From NCBI GenBank assembly GCA_963678675.1, contig OY783200.1, positions 7,018,501 to 7,082,500 of the forward strand: a stretch of 64,000 nucleotides of DNA. Reading direction: 5' to 3'. The DNA is from Xiphydria camelus. Taxonomy: Eukaryota > Arthropoda > Insecta > Hymenoptera > Xiphydriidae. How positions within the stretch are numbered: position 1 is the first letter of the stretch; each line of letters starts with the position of its first letter. A program made the translations under genes and the position numbers. Under the pieces are notes generated by a model. That model searched no databases. It was not told where the DNA came from and saw nothing but the letters and a program-made list of their open reading frames with translations. Positions 9,727-23,763 of the stretch are shown here, piece after piece.

Positions 9727-11285
9727 GAGAAGAATAGAAGCCTTCATTCGGATGATTTCGATGGGACTGTTGAGGGCCAAGAATGGAGAGATATCAATGA
9801 GAATGAAGAACTTCTCCTCGATGATGAAGGCCCTGCAATGGAGGTGGATGACTCAGAAAATGAGGAGGATCTTCAACTGTTAAGCAGTTAACTGTTTCGC
9901 GGAGCAGTGCGAAGCTCACTGAGTGAAGTGGAAGTGCGGCGACGCCGGCGTTTAGGAGTTATTCGACGATTACGAAGTCTGCCGTGCCAAGTTCCCTCGT
10001 GGCACGGACGCCATCATGGCCGCCGCTACGTAGCGTCGGTTGACCAAAGACCGCAAGGGCCAGCAGAGAGAAACGGGACGAGCGACCCTCGCGAGAAGCC
10101 GCCTCGGGAGCTCCGGGACACCGAAGAGGCCCTCGCGAACGACCGAGCTATGCTGGGAATCTACAGTGAAGTGATAACGGCGCGCAACAAGTTGCGATGC
10201 GTGCGAATGACGGCCGGCGTAACGCCGTCGCCAAGTCACGCCCACGACTGTATTTCCAGTTATATCGTGCGCGGATGGGCTGATCGAACGATCAGCAACA
10301 AGCCTTGAGATCAGAGGGGCGAAAAAGACATCGAGAAGAATCTCTTAACAGTACTATCCAAGAACGTCTTCCAAGCAATAGAGATATTACTGTACAACCA
10401 GGAAGTATTAATTTGGTAAGAACTTTGTCAGTTATGTGGAAATTTCTAAGGAAGGGTGAACCAAATGGCTCCTTTTCTTATTCACTTCATGCTTTTTTAA
10501 TGTTTACACAAAAATTATATCAAATTGAACAAATTATAATCAATAAATTATTTGTTCAGTCTATTCTATTCAAATTAAAAAAATAGTTCGCAGTGACCAT
10601 CTGAAATCAAATAGGCTATTCATTTTAGCCCATTAAGAACGAAAGGAAATACTTTTTTTTTGCACGATATAAAACAAAATTTAAAGAACAAAGTTAAAAT
10701 CGCTCGCTGACTGATTGGATGTGATCAACCCTTTTGGCCACCCCAAGAACTTCCCGATATTTCCTCCGATCCCTCGATTTCCTTTATTATAAAGAATTGA
10801 ATATATTGGTAAAAAAATGTTGTAGGTATCTTGAAACGTGAAGATTCGATGAAATCCTGATCTTTTATTTTGTGGGCAAATACATTAACTTACCCGATAT
10901 ATATTGGGAAGTTAAAAATATGAAAGATATATGAGCCGTTGAAAACCAGAATGGTTTCAGACATATTTCATGTAAGCTGAGATTATTTGATTGCAAAGTT
11001 AAGTACAATGTGAATAATCTGTCTAAATGATACAAACAGATATTTTTAATCGTAAATAACTGTTCTGTTTCATCTAGACAGATTTTTCAAATTGTACTTT
11101 GCGGTCAAATAATCTCAGCTTACATGGAATGTGTGACTTAGACTATTCTGGTTTTCAACGGCTCATATAAAGTGCATGTAAAAGATTTTGGAGCCTTCAT
11201 TTTATCAAGTAATTCCACCTTCATTCTTTAGAAATGAGTATAATGTCTGCAACGAATTAATTATATTTTTGCTCATGTGTTGCAG
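9727..11285 (+). repeat. Monomer D; HOR 1, position 4
   Basis: QVPSWHG / HAHDC; basic exon with Leu for Pro (CGTCTTCC); TTTTTTAATG in the early intron; GGCCACCCC variant; TCTAAATGATAC in the foldback. Confidence 0.93.
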
Positions 11286-12844
11286 GAGAAGAATAGAAGC
11301 CTTCATTCGGATGATTTCGATGGGACTGTTGAGGGCCAAGAATGGAGAGATATCAATGAGAATGAAGAACATCTCCTCGATGATGAAGGCCCTGCAATGG
11401 AGGTGGATGACTCAGAAAATGAGGAGGATCTTCAACTGTTAAGCAGTTAACTGTTTCGCGGAGCAGTGCGAAGCTCACTGAGTGAAGTGGAAGTGCGGCG
11501 ACGCCGGCGTTTAGGAGTTATTCGACGATTACGAAGTCTGCCGTGCCGAGTTCCCTCGTGGCACGGACGCCATCATGGCCGCCGCTACGTAGCGTCGGTT
11601 GACCAAAGACCGCAAGGGCCAGCAGAGAGAAACGGAACGAGCGACCCTCGCGAGAAGCCGCCTCGGGAGCTCCGGGACACCGAAGAGGCCCTCGCGAACG
11701 ACCGAGCTATGCTGGGAATCTACAGTGAAGTGATAACGGCGCGCAACAAGTTGCGATGCGTGCGAATGACGGCCGGCGTAACGCCGTCGCCAAGTCGCGC
11801 CCGCGACTGTATTTCCAGTTATATCGTGCGCGGATGGGCTGATCGAACGATCAGCAACAAGCTTTGAGATCAGAGGGGCGAAAAAGACGTCGAGAAGAAT
11901 CTCTTAACAGTACTATCCAAGAACGTCCTCCAAGCAATAGAGATATTACTGTACAACCAGGAAGTATTAATTTGGTAAGAACTTTGTCATTTATGTGGAA
12001 CTTTCTAAGGAAGGGTGAACCAAATGGCTCCTTTTTTCTTATTCACTTCATGCTTTTTTACTGTTTACACAAAAATTATATCAAATTGAACAAATTATAA
12101 TCAATAAATTATTTGTTCAGTCTATTCTATTCAAATTAAAAAAATAGTTCGCAGTGACCATCTGAAATCAAATAGGCTATTCATTTTAGCCCATTAAGAA
12201 CGAAAGGAAATATTTTTTTTGCACGATATAAAACAAAATTTAAAGAACAAAGTTAAAATCGCTCCCTGACTGATTGGATGTGATAAACCCTTTTGGTCAC
12301 CCCAAGAACTTCCCGATATTTCCTCCGATCCCTCGATTTCCTTTATTATAAAGAATTGAATATATTGGTAAAAAAATGTTGTAGGTATCTTGAAACGTGA
12401 AGATTCGATGAAATCTTGATCTTTTATTTTGTGGGCAAATACATTAACTTACCCGATATATATTAGGAAGTTAAAAATAAGAAAGATATATGAGCCGTTG
12501 AAAACCAGAATGGTCTCAGACATATTTCATGTAAGCTGAGATTATTTGATTGCAAAGTTAAGTACAATCTGAATAATCTGTCTAGATGATACAAACAGAT
12601 ATTTTTAATCGTAAATAACTATTTTGTTTCATCTAGACAGATTTTTCAAATTGTACTTTGCGGTCAAATAATCTCAGCTTACATGGAATGTGTGACTTAG
12701 ACTATTCTGGTTTTCAACGGCTTATATAAAGTGCATGTAAAAGATTTTGGAGCCTTCATTTTATCAAGTAATTCCACCTTCATTCTTTTGAAATGAGTAT
12801 AATGTCTGTAACGAATTAATTATATTTTTGCTCATGTGTTGCAG
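11286..12844 (+). repeat. Monomer E; HOR 1, position 5
   Basis: Acidic exon has His for Leu (GAACATCTCC); RVPSWHG / RARDC; AACGGAACG; frame ends NKL instead of NKP. Confidence 0.93.
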
Positions 12845-14405
12845 GAGAAGAATAGAAGCCTTCATTCGGATGATTTCGATGGGACTGTTGAGGGCCAAGA
12901 ATGGAGAGATATCAATGAGAATGAAGAACTTCTCCTCGATGATGAAGGCCCTGCAATGGAGGTGGATGACTCAGAAAATGAGGAGGATCTTCAACTGTTA
13001 AGCAGTTAACTGTTTCGCGGAGCAGTGCGAAGCTCACTGAGTGAAGTGGAAGTGCGGCGACGCCGGCGTTTAGGAGTTATTCGACGATTACGAAGTCTGC
13101 CGTGCCAAGTTCCCTCGTGGCACGGACGCCATCATGGCCGCCGCTACGTAGCGTCGGTTGACCAAAGACCGCAAGGGCCAGCAGAGAGAAACGGGACGAG
13201 CGACCCTCGCGAGAAGCCGCCTCGGGAGCTCCGGGACACCGAAGAGGCCCTCGCGAACGACCGAGCTATGCTGGGAATCTACAGTGAAGTGATAACGGCG
13301 CGCAACAAGTTGCGATGCGTGCGAATGACGGCCGGCGTAACGCCGTCGCCAAGTCACGCCCACGACTGTATTTCCAGTTATATCGTGCGCGGATGGGCTG
13401 ATCGAACGATCAGCAACAAGCCTTGAGATCAGAGGGGCGAAAAAGACATCGAGAAGAATCTCTTAACAGTACTATCCAAGAACGTCCTCCAAGCAATAGA
13501 GATATTACTGTACAACCAGGAAGTATTAATTTGGTAAGAACTTTGTCAGTTATGTGGAAATTTCTAAGGAAGGGTGAACCAAATGGCTCCTTTTTTCTTA
13601 TTCACTTCATGCTTTTTTACTGTTTACACAAAAATTATATCAAATTGAACAAATTATAATCAATAAATTATTTGTTCAGTCTATTCTATTCAAATTAAAA
13701 AAATAGTTCGCAGTGACCATCTGAAATCAAATAGGCTATTCATTTTAGCCCTTTAAGAACGAAAGGAAATATTTTTTTTGCACGATATAAAACAAAATTT
13801 AAAGAACAAAGTTAAAATCGCTCGCTGACTGATTGGATGTGATCAACCCTTTTGGTCACCCCAAGAACTTCCCGATATTTCCTCCGATCCCTCGATTTCC
13901 TTTATTATAAAGAATTGAATATATTGGTAAAAAAATGTTGTAGGTATCTTGAAACGTGAAGATTCGATGAAATCTTGATCTTTTATTTTGTGGGCAAATA
14001 CATTATCTTACCCGATATATATTGGGAAGTTAAAAATATGAAAGATATATGAGCCGTTGAAAACCAGAATGGTTTCAGACATATTTCATGTAAGCTGAGA
14101 TTATTTGATTGCAAAGTTAAGTACAATCTGAATAATCTGTCTAGATGATACAAACAGATATTTTTAATCGTAAATAACTGTTTTGTTTCATCTAGACAGA
14201 TTTTTCAAATTGTACTTTGCGGTCATATAATCTCAGCTTACATGGAATGTGTGTGACTTAGACTATTCTGGTTTTCAACGGCTCATATAAAGTGCATGTA
14301 AAAGATTTTGGAGCCTTCATTTGATCAAGTAATTCCACCTTCATTCTTTAGAAATGAGTATAATGTCTGCAACGAATTAATTATATTTTTGCTCATGTGT
14401 TGCAG
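12845..14405 (+). repeat. Monomer F; HOR 2, position 1
   Basis: Same haplotype as monomer A throughout (QVPSWHG / HAHDC, long T run, TTTGATCAAG before the acceptor), 7795 bp downstream of it. Confidence 0.93.
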
Positions 14406-15964
14406 GAGAAGAATAGAAGCCTTCATTCGGATGATTTCGATGGGACTGTTGAGGGCCAAGAATGGAGAGATATCAATGAGAATGAAGAACTTCTCCTCGA
14501 TGATGAAGGCCCTGCAAAGGAGGTGGATGACTCAGAAAATGAGGAGGATCTTCAACTGTTAAGCAGTTAACTGTTTCGCGGAGCAGTGCGAAGCTCACTG
14601 AGTGAAGTGGAAGTGCGGCGACGCCGGGGTTTAGGAGTTATTCGACGATTACGAAGTCTGCCGTGCCGAGTTCCCCCGTGGCACGGACGCCATCATGGCC
14701 GCCGCTACGTAGCGTCGGTTGACCAAAGACCGCAAGGGCCAGCAGAGAGAAACGGGACGAGCGACCCTCGCGAGAAGCCGCCTCGGGAGCTCCGGGACAC
14801 CGAAGAGGCCCTCGCGAACGACCGAGCTATGCTGGGAATCTACAGTGAAGTGATAACGGCGCGCAACAAGTTGCGATGCGTGCGAATGACGACCGGCGTA
14901 ACGCCGTCGCCAAGTCGCGCCCGCGATTGTATTTCCAGTTATATCGTGCGCGGATGGGCTGATCGAACGATCAGCAACAAGCCTTGAGATCAGAGGGACG
15001 AAAAAGACGTCGAGAAGAATCTCTTAACAGTACTATCCAAGAACGTCCTCCAAGCAATAGAGATATTACTGTACAACCAGGAAGTATTAATTTGGTAAGA
15101 ACTTTGTCATTTATGTGGAACTTTCTAAGGAAGGGTGAACCAAATGGCTCCTTTTTTCTTATTCACTTCATGCTTTTTTACTGTTTACACAAAAATTATA
15201 TCAAATTGAACAAATTATAATCAATAAATTATTTGTTCAGTCTATTCTATTCAAATTAAAAAAATAGTTCGCAGTGACCATCTGAAATCAAATAGGCTAT
15301 TCATTTTAGCCCATTAAGAACGAAAGGAAATATTTTTTTTGCACGATATAAAACAAAATTTAAAGAACAAAGTTAAAATCGCTCGCTGACTGATTGGATG
15401 TGATAAACCCTTTTGGTCACCCCAAGAACTTCCCGATATTTCCTCCGATCCCTCGATTTCCTTTATTATAAAGAATTGAATATATTGGTAAAAAAATGTT
15501 GTAGGTATCTTGAAACGTGAAGATTCGATGAAATCTTGATCTTTTATTTTGTGGGCAAATACATTAACTTACCCGATATATATAGGGAAGTTAAAAATAA
15601 GAAAGATATATGAGCCGTTGAAAACCAGAATGGTCTCAGACATATTTCATGTAAGCTGAGATTATTTGATTGCAAAGTTAAGTACAATCTGAATAATCTG
15701 TCTAGATGATACAAACAGATATTTTTAATCGTAAATAACTGTTTTGTTTCATCTAGACAGATTTTTCAAATTGTACTTTGCGGTCAAATAATCTCAGCTT
15801 ACATGGAATGTGTGACTTAGACTATTCTGGTTTTCAACGGCTTATATAAAGTGCATGTAAAAGATTTTGGAGCCTTCATTTTATCAAGTAATTCCACCTT
15901 CATTCTTTTGAAATGAGTATAATGTCTGTAACGAATTAATTATATTTTTGCTCATGTGTTGCAG
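14406..15964 (+). repeat. Monomer G; HOR 2, position 2
   Basis: Same haplotype as monomer B, with a private GCCGGGGTTT change (Arg to Gly). Confidence 0.93.
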
Positions 15965-17525
15965 GAGAAGAATAGAAGCCTTCATTCGGATGATTTCGAT
16001 GGGACTGTTGAGGGCCAAGAATGGAGAGATATCAATGAGAATGAAGAACTTCTCCTCGATGATGAAGGCCCTGCAATGGAGGTGGATGACTCAGAAAATG
16101 AGGAGGATCTTCAACTGTTAAGCAGTTAACTGTTTCGCGGAGCAGTGCGAAGCTCACTGAGTGAAGTGGAAGTGCGGCGACGCCGGCGTTTAGGAGTTAT
16201 TCGACGATTACGAAGTCTGCCGTGCCAAGTTCCCTCGTGGCACAGACGCCATCATGGCCGCCGCTACGTAGCGTCGGTTGACCAAAGACCGCAAGGGCCA
16301 GCAGAGAGAAACGGGACGAGCGACCCTCGCGAGAAGCCGCCTCGGGAGCTCCGGGACACCGAAGAGGCCCTCGCGAACGACCGAGCTATGCTGGGAATCT
16401 ACAGTGAAGTGATAACGGCGCGCAACAAGTTGCGATGCGTGCGAATGACGGCCGGCGTAACGCCGTCGCCAAGTCACGCCCGCGACTGTATTTCCAGTTA
16501 TATCGTGCGCGGATGGGCTGATCGAACGATCAGCAACAAGCCTTGAGATCAGAGGGGCGAAAAAGACATCGAGAAGAATCTCTTAACAGTACTATCCAAG
16601 AACGTCCTCCAAGCAATAGAGATATTACTGTACAACCAGGAAGTATTAATTTGGTAAGAACTTTGTCAGTTATGTGGAACTTTCTAAGGAAGGGTGAACC
16701 AAATGGCTCCTTTTCTTATTCACTTCATGCTTTTTTACTGTTTACACAAAAATTATATCAAATTGAACAAATTATAATCAATAAATTATTTGTTCAGTCT
16801 ATTCTATTCAAATTAAAAAAATAGTTCGCAGTGACCATCTGAAATCAAATAGGCTATTCATTTTAGCCCTTTAAGAACGAAAGGAAATACTTTTTTTTTG
16901 CACGATATAAAACAAAATTTAAAGAACAAAGTTAAAATCGCTCGCTGACTGATTGGATGTGATCAACCCTTTTGGTCACCCCAAGAACTTCCCGATATTT
17001 CCTCCGATCCCTCGATTTCCTTTATTATAAAGAATTGAATATATTGGTAAAAAAATGTTGTAGGTATCTTGAAACGTGAAGATTCGATGAAATCTTGATC
17101 TTTTATTTTGTGGGCAAATACATTATCTTACCCGATATATATTGGGAAGTTAAAAATATGAAAGATATATGAGCCGTTGAAAACCAGAATGGTTTCAGAC
17201 ATATTTCATGTAAGCTGAGATTATTTGATTGCAAAGTTAAGTACAATCTGAATAATCTGTCTAGATGATACAAACAGATATTTTTAATCGTAAATAACTG
17301 TTTTGTTTCATCTAGACAGATTTTTCAAATTGTACTTTGCGGTCATATAATCTCAGCTTACATGGAATGTGTGTGACTTAGACTATTCTGGTTTTCAACG
17401 GCTCATATAAAGTGCATGTAAAAGATTTTGGAGCCTTCATTTGATCAAGTAATTCCACCTTCATTCTTTAGAAATGAGTATAATGTCTGCAACGAATTAA
17501 TTATATTTTTGCTCATGTGTTGCAG
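15965..17525 (+). repeat. Monomer H; HOR 2, position 3
   Basis: GC block as in C (QVPSWHR / HARDC), but the intron switches to the GATCAACCC / TTTGATCAAG haplotype with ACTTTTTTTTTG. Confidence 0.93.
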
Positions 17526-19084
17526 GAGAAGAATAGAAGCCTTCATTCGGATGATTTCGATGGGACTGTTGAGGGCCAAGAATGGAGAGATATCAATGAG
17601 AATGAAGAACTTCTCCTCGATGATGAAGGCCCTGCAAAGGAGGTGGATGACTCAGAAAATGAGGAGGATCTTCAACTGTTAAGCAGTTAACTGTTTCGCG
17701 GAGCAGTGCGAAGCTCACTGAGTGAAGTGGAAGTGCGGCGACGCCGGCGTTTAGGAGTTATTCGACGATTACGAAGTCTGCCGTGCCGAGTTCCCCCGTG
17801 GCACGGACGCCATCATGGCCGCCGCTACGTAGCGTCGGTTGACCAAAGACCGCAAGGGCCAGCAGAGAGAAACGGGACGAGCGACCCTCGCGAGAAGCCG
17901 CCTCGGGAGCTCCGGGACACCGAAGAGGCCCTCGCGAACGACCGAGCTATGCTGGGAATCTACAGTGAAGTGATAACGGCGCGCAACAAGTTGCGATGCG
18001 TGCGAATGACGGCCGGCGTAACGCCGTCGCCAAGTCACGCCCACGACTGTATTTCCAGTTATATCGTGCGCGGATGGGCTGATCGAACGATCAGCAACAA
18101 GCCTTGAGATCAGAGGGGCGAAAAAGACATCGAGAAGAATCTCTTAACAGTACTATCCAAGAACGTCTTCCAAGCAATAGAGATATTACTGTACAACCAG
18201 GAAGTATTAATTTGGTAAGAACTTTGTCAGTTATGTGGAAATTTCTAAGGAAGGGTGAACCAAATGGCTCCTTTTCTTATTCACTTCATGCTTTTTTAAT
18301 GTTTACACAAAAATTATATCAAATTGAACAAATTATAATCAATAAATTATTTGTTCAGTCTATTCTATTCAAATTAAAAAAATAGTTCGCAGTGACCATC
18401 TGAAATCAAATAGGCTATTCATTTTAGCCCATTAAGAACGAAAGGAAATACTTTTTTTTTGCACGATATAAAACAAAATTTAAAGAACAAAGTTAAAATC
18501 GCTCGCTGACTGATTGGATGTGATCAACCCTTTTGGCCACCCCAAGAACTTCCCGATATTTCCTCCGATCCCTCGATTTCCTTTATTATAAAGAATTGAA
18601 TATATTGGTAAAAAAATGTTGTAGGTATCTTGAAACGTGAAGATTCGATGAAATCCTGATCTTTTATTTTGTGGGCAAATACATTAACTTACCCGATATA
18701 TATTGGGAAGTTAAAAATATGAAAGATATATGAGCCGTTGAAAACCAGAATGGTTTCAGACATATTTCATGTAAGCTGAGATTATTTGATTGCAAAGTTA
18801 AGTACAATGTGAATAATCTGTCTAAATGATACAAACAGATATTTTTAATCGTAAATAACTGTTCTGTTTCATCTAGACAGATTTTTCAAATTGTACTTTG
18901 CGGTCAAATAATCTCAGCTTACATGGAATGTGTGACTTAGACTATTCTGGTTTTCAACGGCTCATATAAAGTGCATGTAAAAGATTTTGGAGCCTTCATT
19001 TTATCAAGTAATTCCACCTTCATTCTTTAGAAATGAGTATAATGTCTGCAACGAATTAATTATATTTTTGCTCATGTGTTGCAG
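17526..19084 (+). repeat. Monomer I; HOR 2, position 4, chimeric
   Basis: Begins like B/G (Lys in the acidic exon, RVPPWHG) and continues like D (HAHDC, CGTCTTCC, GGCCACCCC). The switch lies within the GC block. Confidence 0.92.
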
Positions 19085-20643
19085 GAGAAGAATAGAAGCC
19101 TTCATTCGGATGATTTCGATGGGACTGTTGAGGGCCAAGAATGGAGAGATATCAATGAGAATGAAGAACATCTCCTCGATGATGAAGGCCCTGCAATGGA
19201 GGTGGATGACTCAGAAAATGAGGAGGATCTTCAACTGTTAAGCAGTTAACTGTTTCGCGGAGCAGTGCGAAGCTCACTGAGTGAAGTGGAAGTGCGGCGA
19301 CGCCGGCGTTTAGGAGTTATTCGACGATTACGAAGTCTGCCGTGCCGAGTTCCCTCGTGGCACGGACGCCATCATGGCCGCCGCTACGTAGCGTCGGTTG
19401 ACCAAAGACCGCAAGGGCCAGCAGAGAGAAACGGAACGAGCGACCCTCGCGAGAAGCCGCCTCGGGAGCTCCGGGACACCGAAGAGGCCCTCGCGAACGA
19501 CCGAGCTATGCTGGGAATCTACAGTGAAGTGATAACGGCGCGCAACAAGTTGCGATGCGTGCGAATGACGGCCGGCGTAACGCCGTCGCCAAGTCGCGCC
19601 CGCGACTGTATTTCCAGTTATATCGTGCGCGGATGGGCTGATCGAACGATCAGCAACAAGCTTTGAGATCAGAGGGGCGAAAAAGACGTCGAGAAGAATC
19701 TCTTAACAGTACTATCCAAGAACGTCCTCCAAGCAATAGAGATATTACTGTACAACCAGGAAGTATTAATTTGGTAAGAACTTTGTCATTTATGTGGAAC
19801 TTTCTAAGGAAGGGTGAACCAAATGGCTCCTTTTTTCTTATTCACTTCATGCTTTTTTACTGTTTACACAAAAATTATATCAAATTGAACAAATTATAAT
19901 CAATAAATTATTTGTTCAGTCTATTCTATTCAAATTAAAAAAATAGTTCGCAGTGACCATCTGAAATCAAATAGGCTATTCATTTTAGCCCATTAAGAAC
20001 GAAAGGAAATATTTTTTTTGCACGATATAAAACAAAATTTAAAGAACAAAGTTAAAATCGCTCCCTGACTGATTGGATGTGATAAACCCTTTTGGTCACC
20101 CCAAGAACTTCCCGATATTTCCTCCGATCCCTCGATTTCCTTTATTATAAAGAATTGAATATATTGGTAAAAAAATGTTGTAGGTATCTTGAAACGTGAA
20201 GATTCGATGAAATCTTGATCTTTTATTTTGTGGGCAAATACATTAACTTACCCGATATATATTAGGAAGTTAAAAATAAGAAAGATATATGAGCCGTTGA
20301 AAACCAGAATGGTCTCAGACATATTTCATGTAAGCTGAGATTATTTGATTGCAAAGTTAAGTACAATCTGAATAATCTGTCTAGATGATACAAACAGATA
20401 TTTTTAATCGTAAATAACTATTTTGTTTCATCTAGACAGATTTTTCAAATTGTACTTTGCGGTCAAATAATCTCAGCTTACATGGAATGTGTGACTTAGA
20501 CTATTCTGGTTTTCAACGGCTTATATAAAGTGCATGTAAAAGATTTTGGAGCCTTCATTTTATCAAGTAATTCCACCTTCATTCTTTTGAAATGAGTATA
20601 ATGTCTGTAACGAATTAATTATATTTTTGCTCATGTGTTGCAG
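19085..20643 (+). repeat. Monomer J; HOR 2, position 5
   Basis: Same haplotype as E: GAACATCTCC, RVPSWHG, AACGGAACG, NKL end, TATATTAGGAAG in the intron. Confidence 0.93.
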
Positions 20644-22204
20644 GAGAAGAATAGAAGCCTTCATTCGGATGATTTCGATGGGACTGTTGAGGGCCAAGAA
20701 TGGAGAGATATCAATGAGAATGAAGAACTTCTCCTCGATGATGAAGGCCCTGCAATGGAGGTGGATGACTCAGAAAATGAGGAGGATCTTCAACTGTTAA
20801 GCAGTTAACTGTTTCGCGGAGCAGTGCGAAGCTCACTGAGTGAAGTGGAAGTGCGGCGACGCCGGCGTTTAGGAGTTATTCGACGATTACGAAGTCTGCC
20901 GTGCCAAGTTCCCTCGTGGCACGGACGCCATCATGGCCGCCGCTACGTAGCGTCGGTTGACCAAAGACCGCAAGGGCCAGCAGAGAGAAACGGGACGAGC
21001 GACCCTCGCGAGAAGCCGCCTCGGGAGCTCCGGGACACCGAAGAGGCCCTCGCGAACGACCGAGCTATGCTGGGAATCTACAGTGAAGTGATAACGGCGC
21101 GCAACAAGTTGCGATGCGTGCGAATGACGGCCGGCGTAACGCCGTCGCCAAGTCACGCCCACGACTGTATTTCCAGTTATATCGTGCGCGGATGGGCTGA
21201 TCGAACGATCAGCAACAAGCCTTGAGATCAGAGGGGCGAAAAAGACATCGAGAAGAATCTCTTAACAGTACTATCCAAGAACGTCCTCCAAGCAATAGAG
21301 ATATTACTGTACAACCAGGAAGTATTAATTTGGTAAGAACTTTGTCAGTTATGTGGAAATTTCTAAGGAAGGGTGAACCAAATGGCTCCTTTTTTCTTAT
21401 TCACTTCATGCTTTTTTACTGTTTACACAAAAATTATATCAAATTGAACAAATTATAATCAATAAATTATTTGTTCAGTCTATTCTATTCAAATTAAAAA
21501 AATAGTTCGCAGTGACCATCTGAAATCAAATAGGCTATTCATTTTAGCCCTTTAAGAACGAAAGGAAATATTTTTTTTGCACGATATAAAACAAAATTTA
21601 AAGAACAAAGTTAAAATCGCTCGCTGACTGATTGGATGTGATCAACCCTTTTGGTCACCCCAAGAACTTCCCGATATTTCCTCCGATCCCTCGATTTCCT
21701 TTATTATAAAGAATTGAATATATTGGTAAAAAAATGTTGTAGGTATCTTGAAACGTGAAGATTCGATGAAATCTTGATCTTTTATTTTGTGGGCAAATAC
21801 ATTATCTTACCCGATATATATTGGGAAGTTAAAAATATGAAAGATATATGAGCCGTTGAAAACCAGAATGGTTTCAGACATATTTCATGTAAGCTGAGAT
21901 TATTTGATTGCAAAGTTAAGTACAATCTGAATAATCTGTCTAGATGATACAAACAGATATTTTTAATCGTAAATAACTGTTTTGTTTCATCTAGACAGAT
22001 TTTTCAAATTGTACTTTGCGGTCATATAATCTCAGCTTACATGGAATGTGTGTGACTTAGACTATTCTGGTTTTCAACGGCTCATATAAAGTGCATGTAA
22101 AAGATTTTGGAGCCTTCATTTGATCAAGTAATTCCACCTTCATTCTTTAGAAATGAGTATAATGTCTGCAACGAATTAATTATATTTTTGCTCATGTGTT
22201 GCAG
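20644..22204 (+). repeat. Monomer K; HOR 3, position 1
   Basis: Third copy of the A haplotype, 7799 bp after F. Confidence 0.93.
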
Positions 22205-23763
22205 GAGAAGAATAGAAGCCTTCATTCGGATGATTTCGATGGGACTGTTGAGGGCCAAGAATGGAGAGATATCAATGAGAATGAAGAACTTCTCCTCGAT
22301 GATGAAGGCCCTGCAAAGGAGGTGGATGACTCAGAAAATGAGGAGGATCTTCAACTGTTAAGCAGTTAACTGTTTCGCGGAGCAGTGCGAAGCTCACTGA
22401 GTGAAGTGGAAGTGCGGCGACGCCGGCGTTTAGGAGTTATTCGACGATTACGAAGTCTGCCGTGCCGAGTTCCCCCGTGGCACGGACGCCATCATGGCCG
22501 CCGCTACGTAGCGTCGGTTGACCAAAGACCGCAAGGGCCAGCAGAGAGAAACGGGACGAGCGACCCTCGCGAGAAGCCGCCTCGGGAGCTCCGGGACACC
22601 GAAGAGGCCCTCGCGAACGACCGAGCTATGCTGGGAATCTACAGTGAAGTGATAACGGCGCGCAACAAGTTGCGATGCGTGCGAATGACGACCGGCGTAA
22701 CGCCGTCGCCAAGTCGCGCCCGCGATTGTATTTCCAGTTATATCGTGCGCGGATGGGCTGATCGAACGATCAGCAACAAGCCTTGAGATCAGAGGGACGA
22801 AAAAGACGTCGAGAAGAATCTCTTAACAGTACTATCCAAGAACGTCCTCCAAGCAATAGAGATATTACTGTACAACCAGGAAGTATTAATTTGGTAAGAA
22901 CTTTGTCATTTATGTGGAACTTTCTAAGGAAGGGTGAACCAAATGGCTCCTTTTTTCTTATTCACTTCATGCTTTTTTACTGTTTACACAAAAATTATAT
23001 CAAATTGAACAAATTATAATCAATAAATTATTTGTTCAGTCTATTCTATTCAAATTAAAAAAATAGTTCGCAGTGACCATCTGAAATCAAATAGGCTATT
23101 CATTTTAGCCCATTAAGAACGAAAGGAAATATTTTTTTTGCACGATATAAAACAAAATTTAAAGAACAAAGTTAAAATCGCTCGCTGACTGATTGGATGT
23201 GATAAACCCTTTTGGTCACCCCAAGAACTTCCCGATATTTCCTCCGATCCCTCGATTTCCTTTATTATAAAGAATTGAATATATTGGTAAAAAAATGTTG
23301 TAGGTATCTTGAAACGTGAAGATTCGATGAAATCTTGATCTTTTATTTTGTGGGCAAATACATTAACTTACCCGATATATATAGGGAAGTTAAAAATAAG
23401 AAAGATATATGAGCCGTTGAAAACCAGAATGGTCTCAGACATATTTCATGTAAGCTGAGATTATTTGATTGCAAAGTTAAGTACAATCTGAATAATCTGT
23501 CTAGATGATACAAACAGATATTTTTAATCGTAAATAACTGTTTTGTTTCATCTAGACAGATTTTTCAAATTGTACTTTGCGGTCAAATAATCTCAGCTTA
23601 CATGGAATGTGTGACTTAGACTATTCTGGTTTTCAACGGCTTATATAAAGTGCATGTAAAAGATTTTGGAGCCTTCATTTTATCAAGTAATTCCACCTTC
23701 ATTCTTTTGAAATGAGTATAATGTCTGTAACGAATTAATTATATTTTTGCTCATGTGTTGCAG
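22205..23763 (+). repeat. Monomer L; HOR 3, position 2
   Basis: Third copy of the B haplotype. Confidence 0.93.
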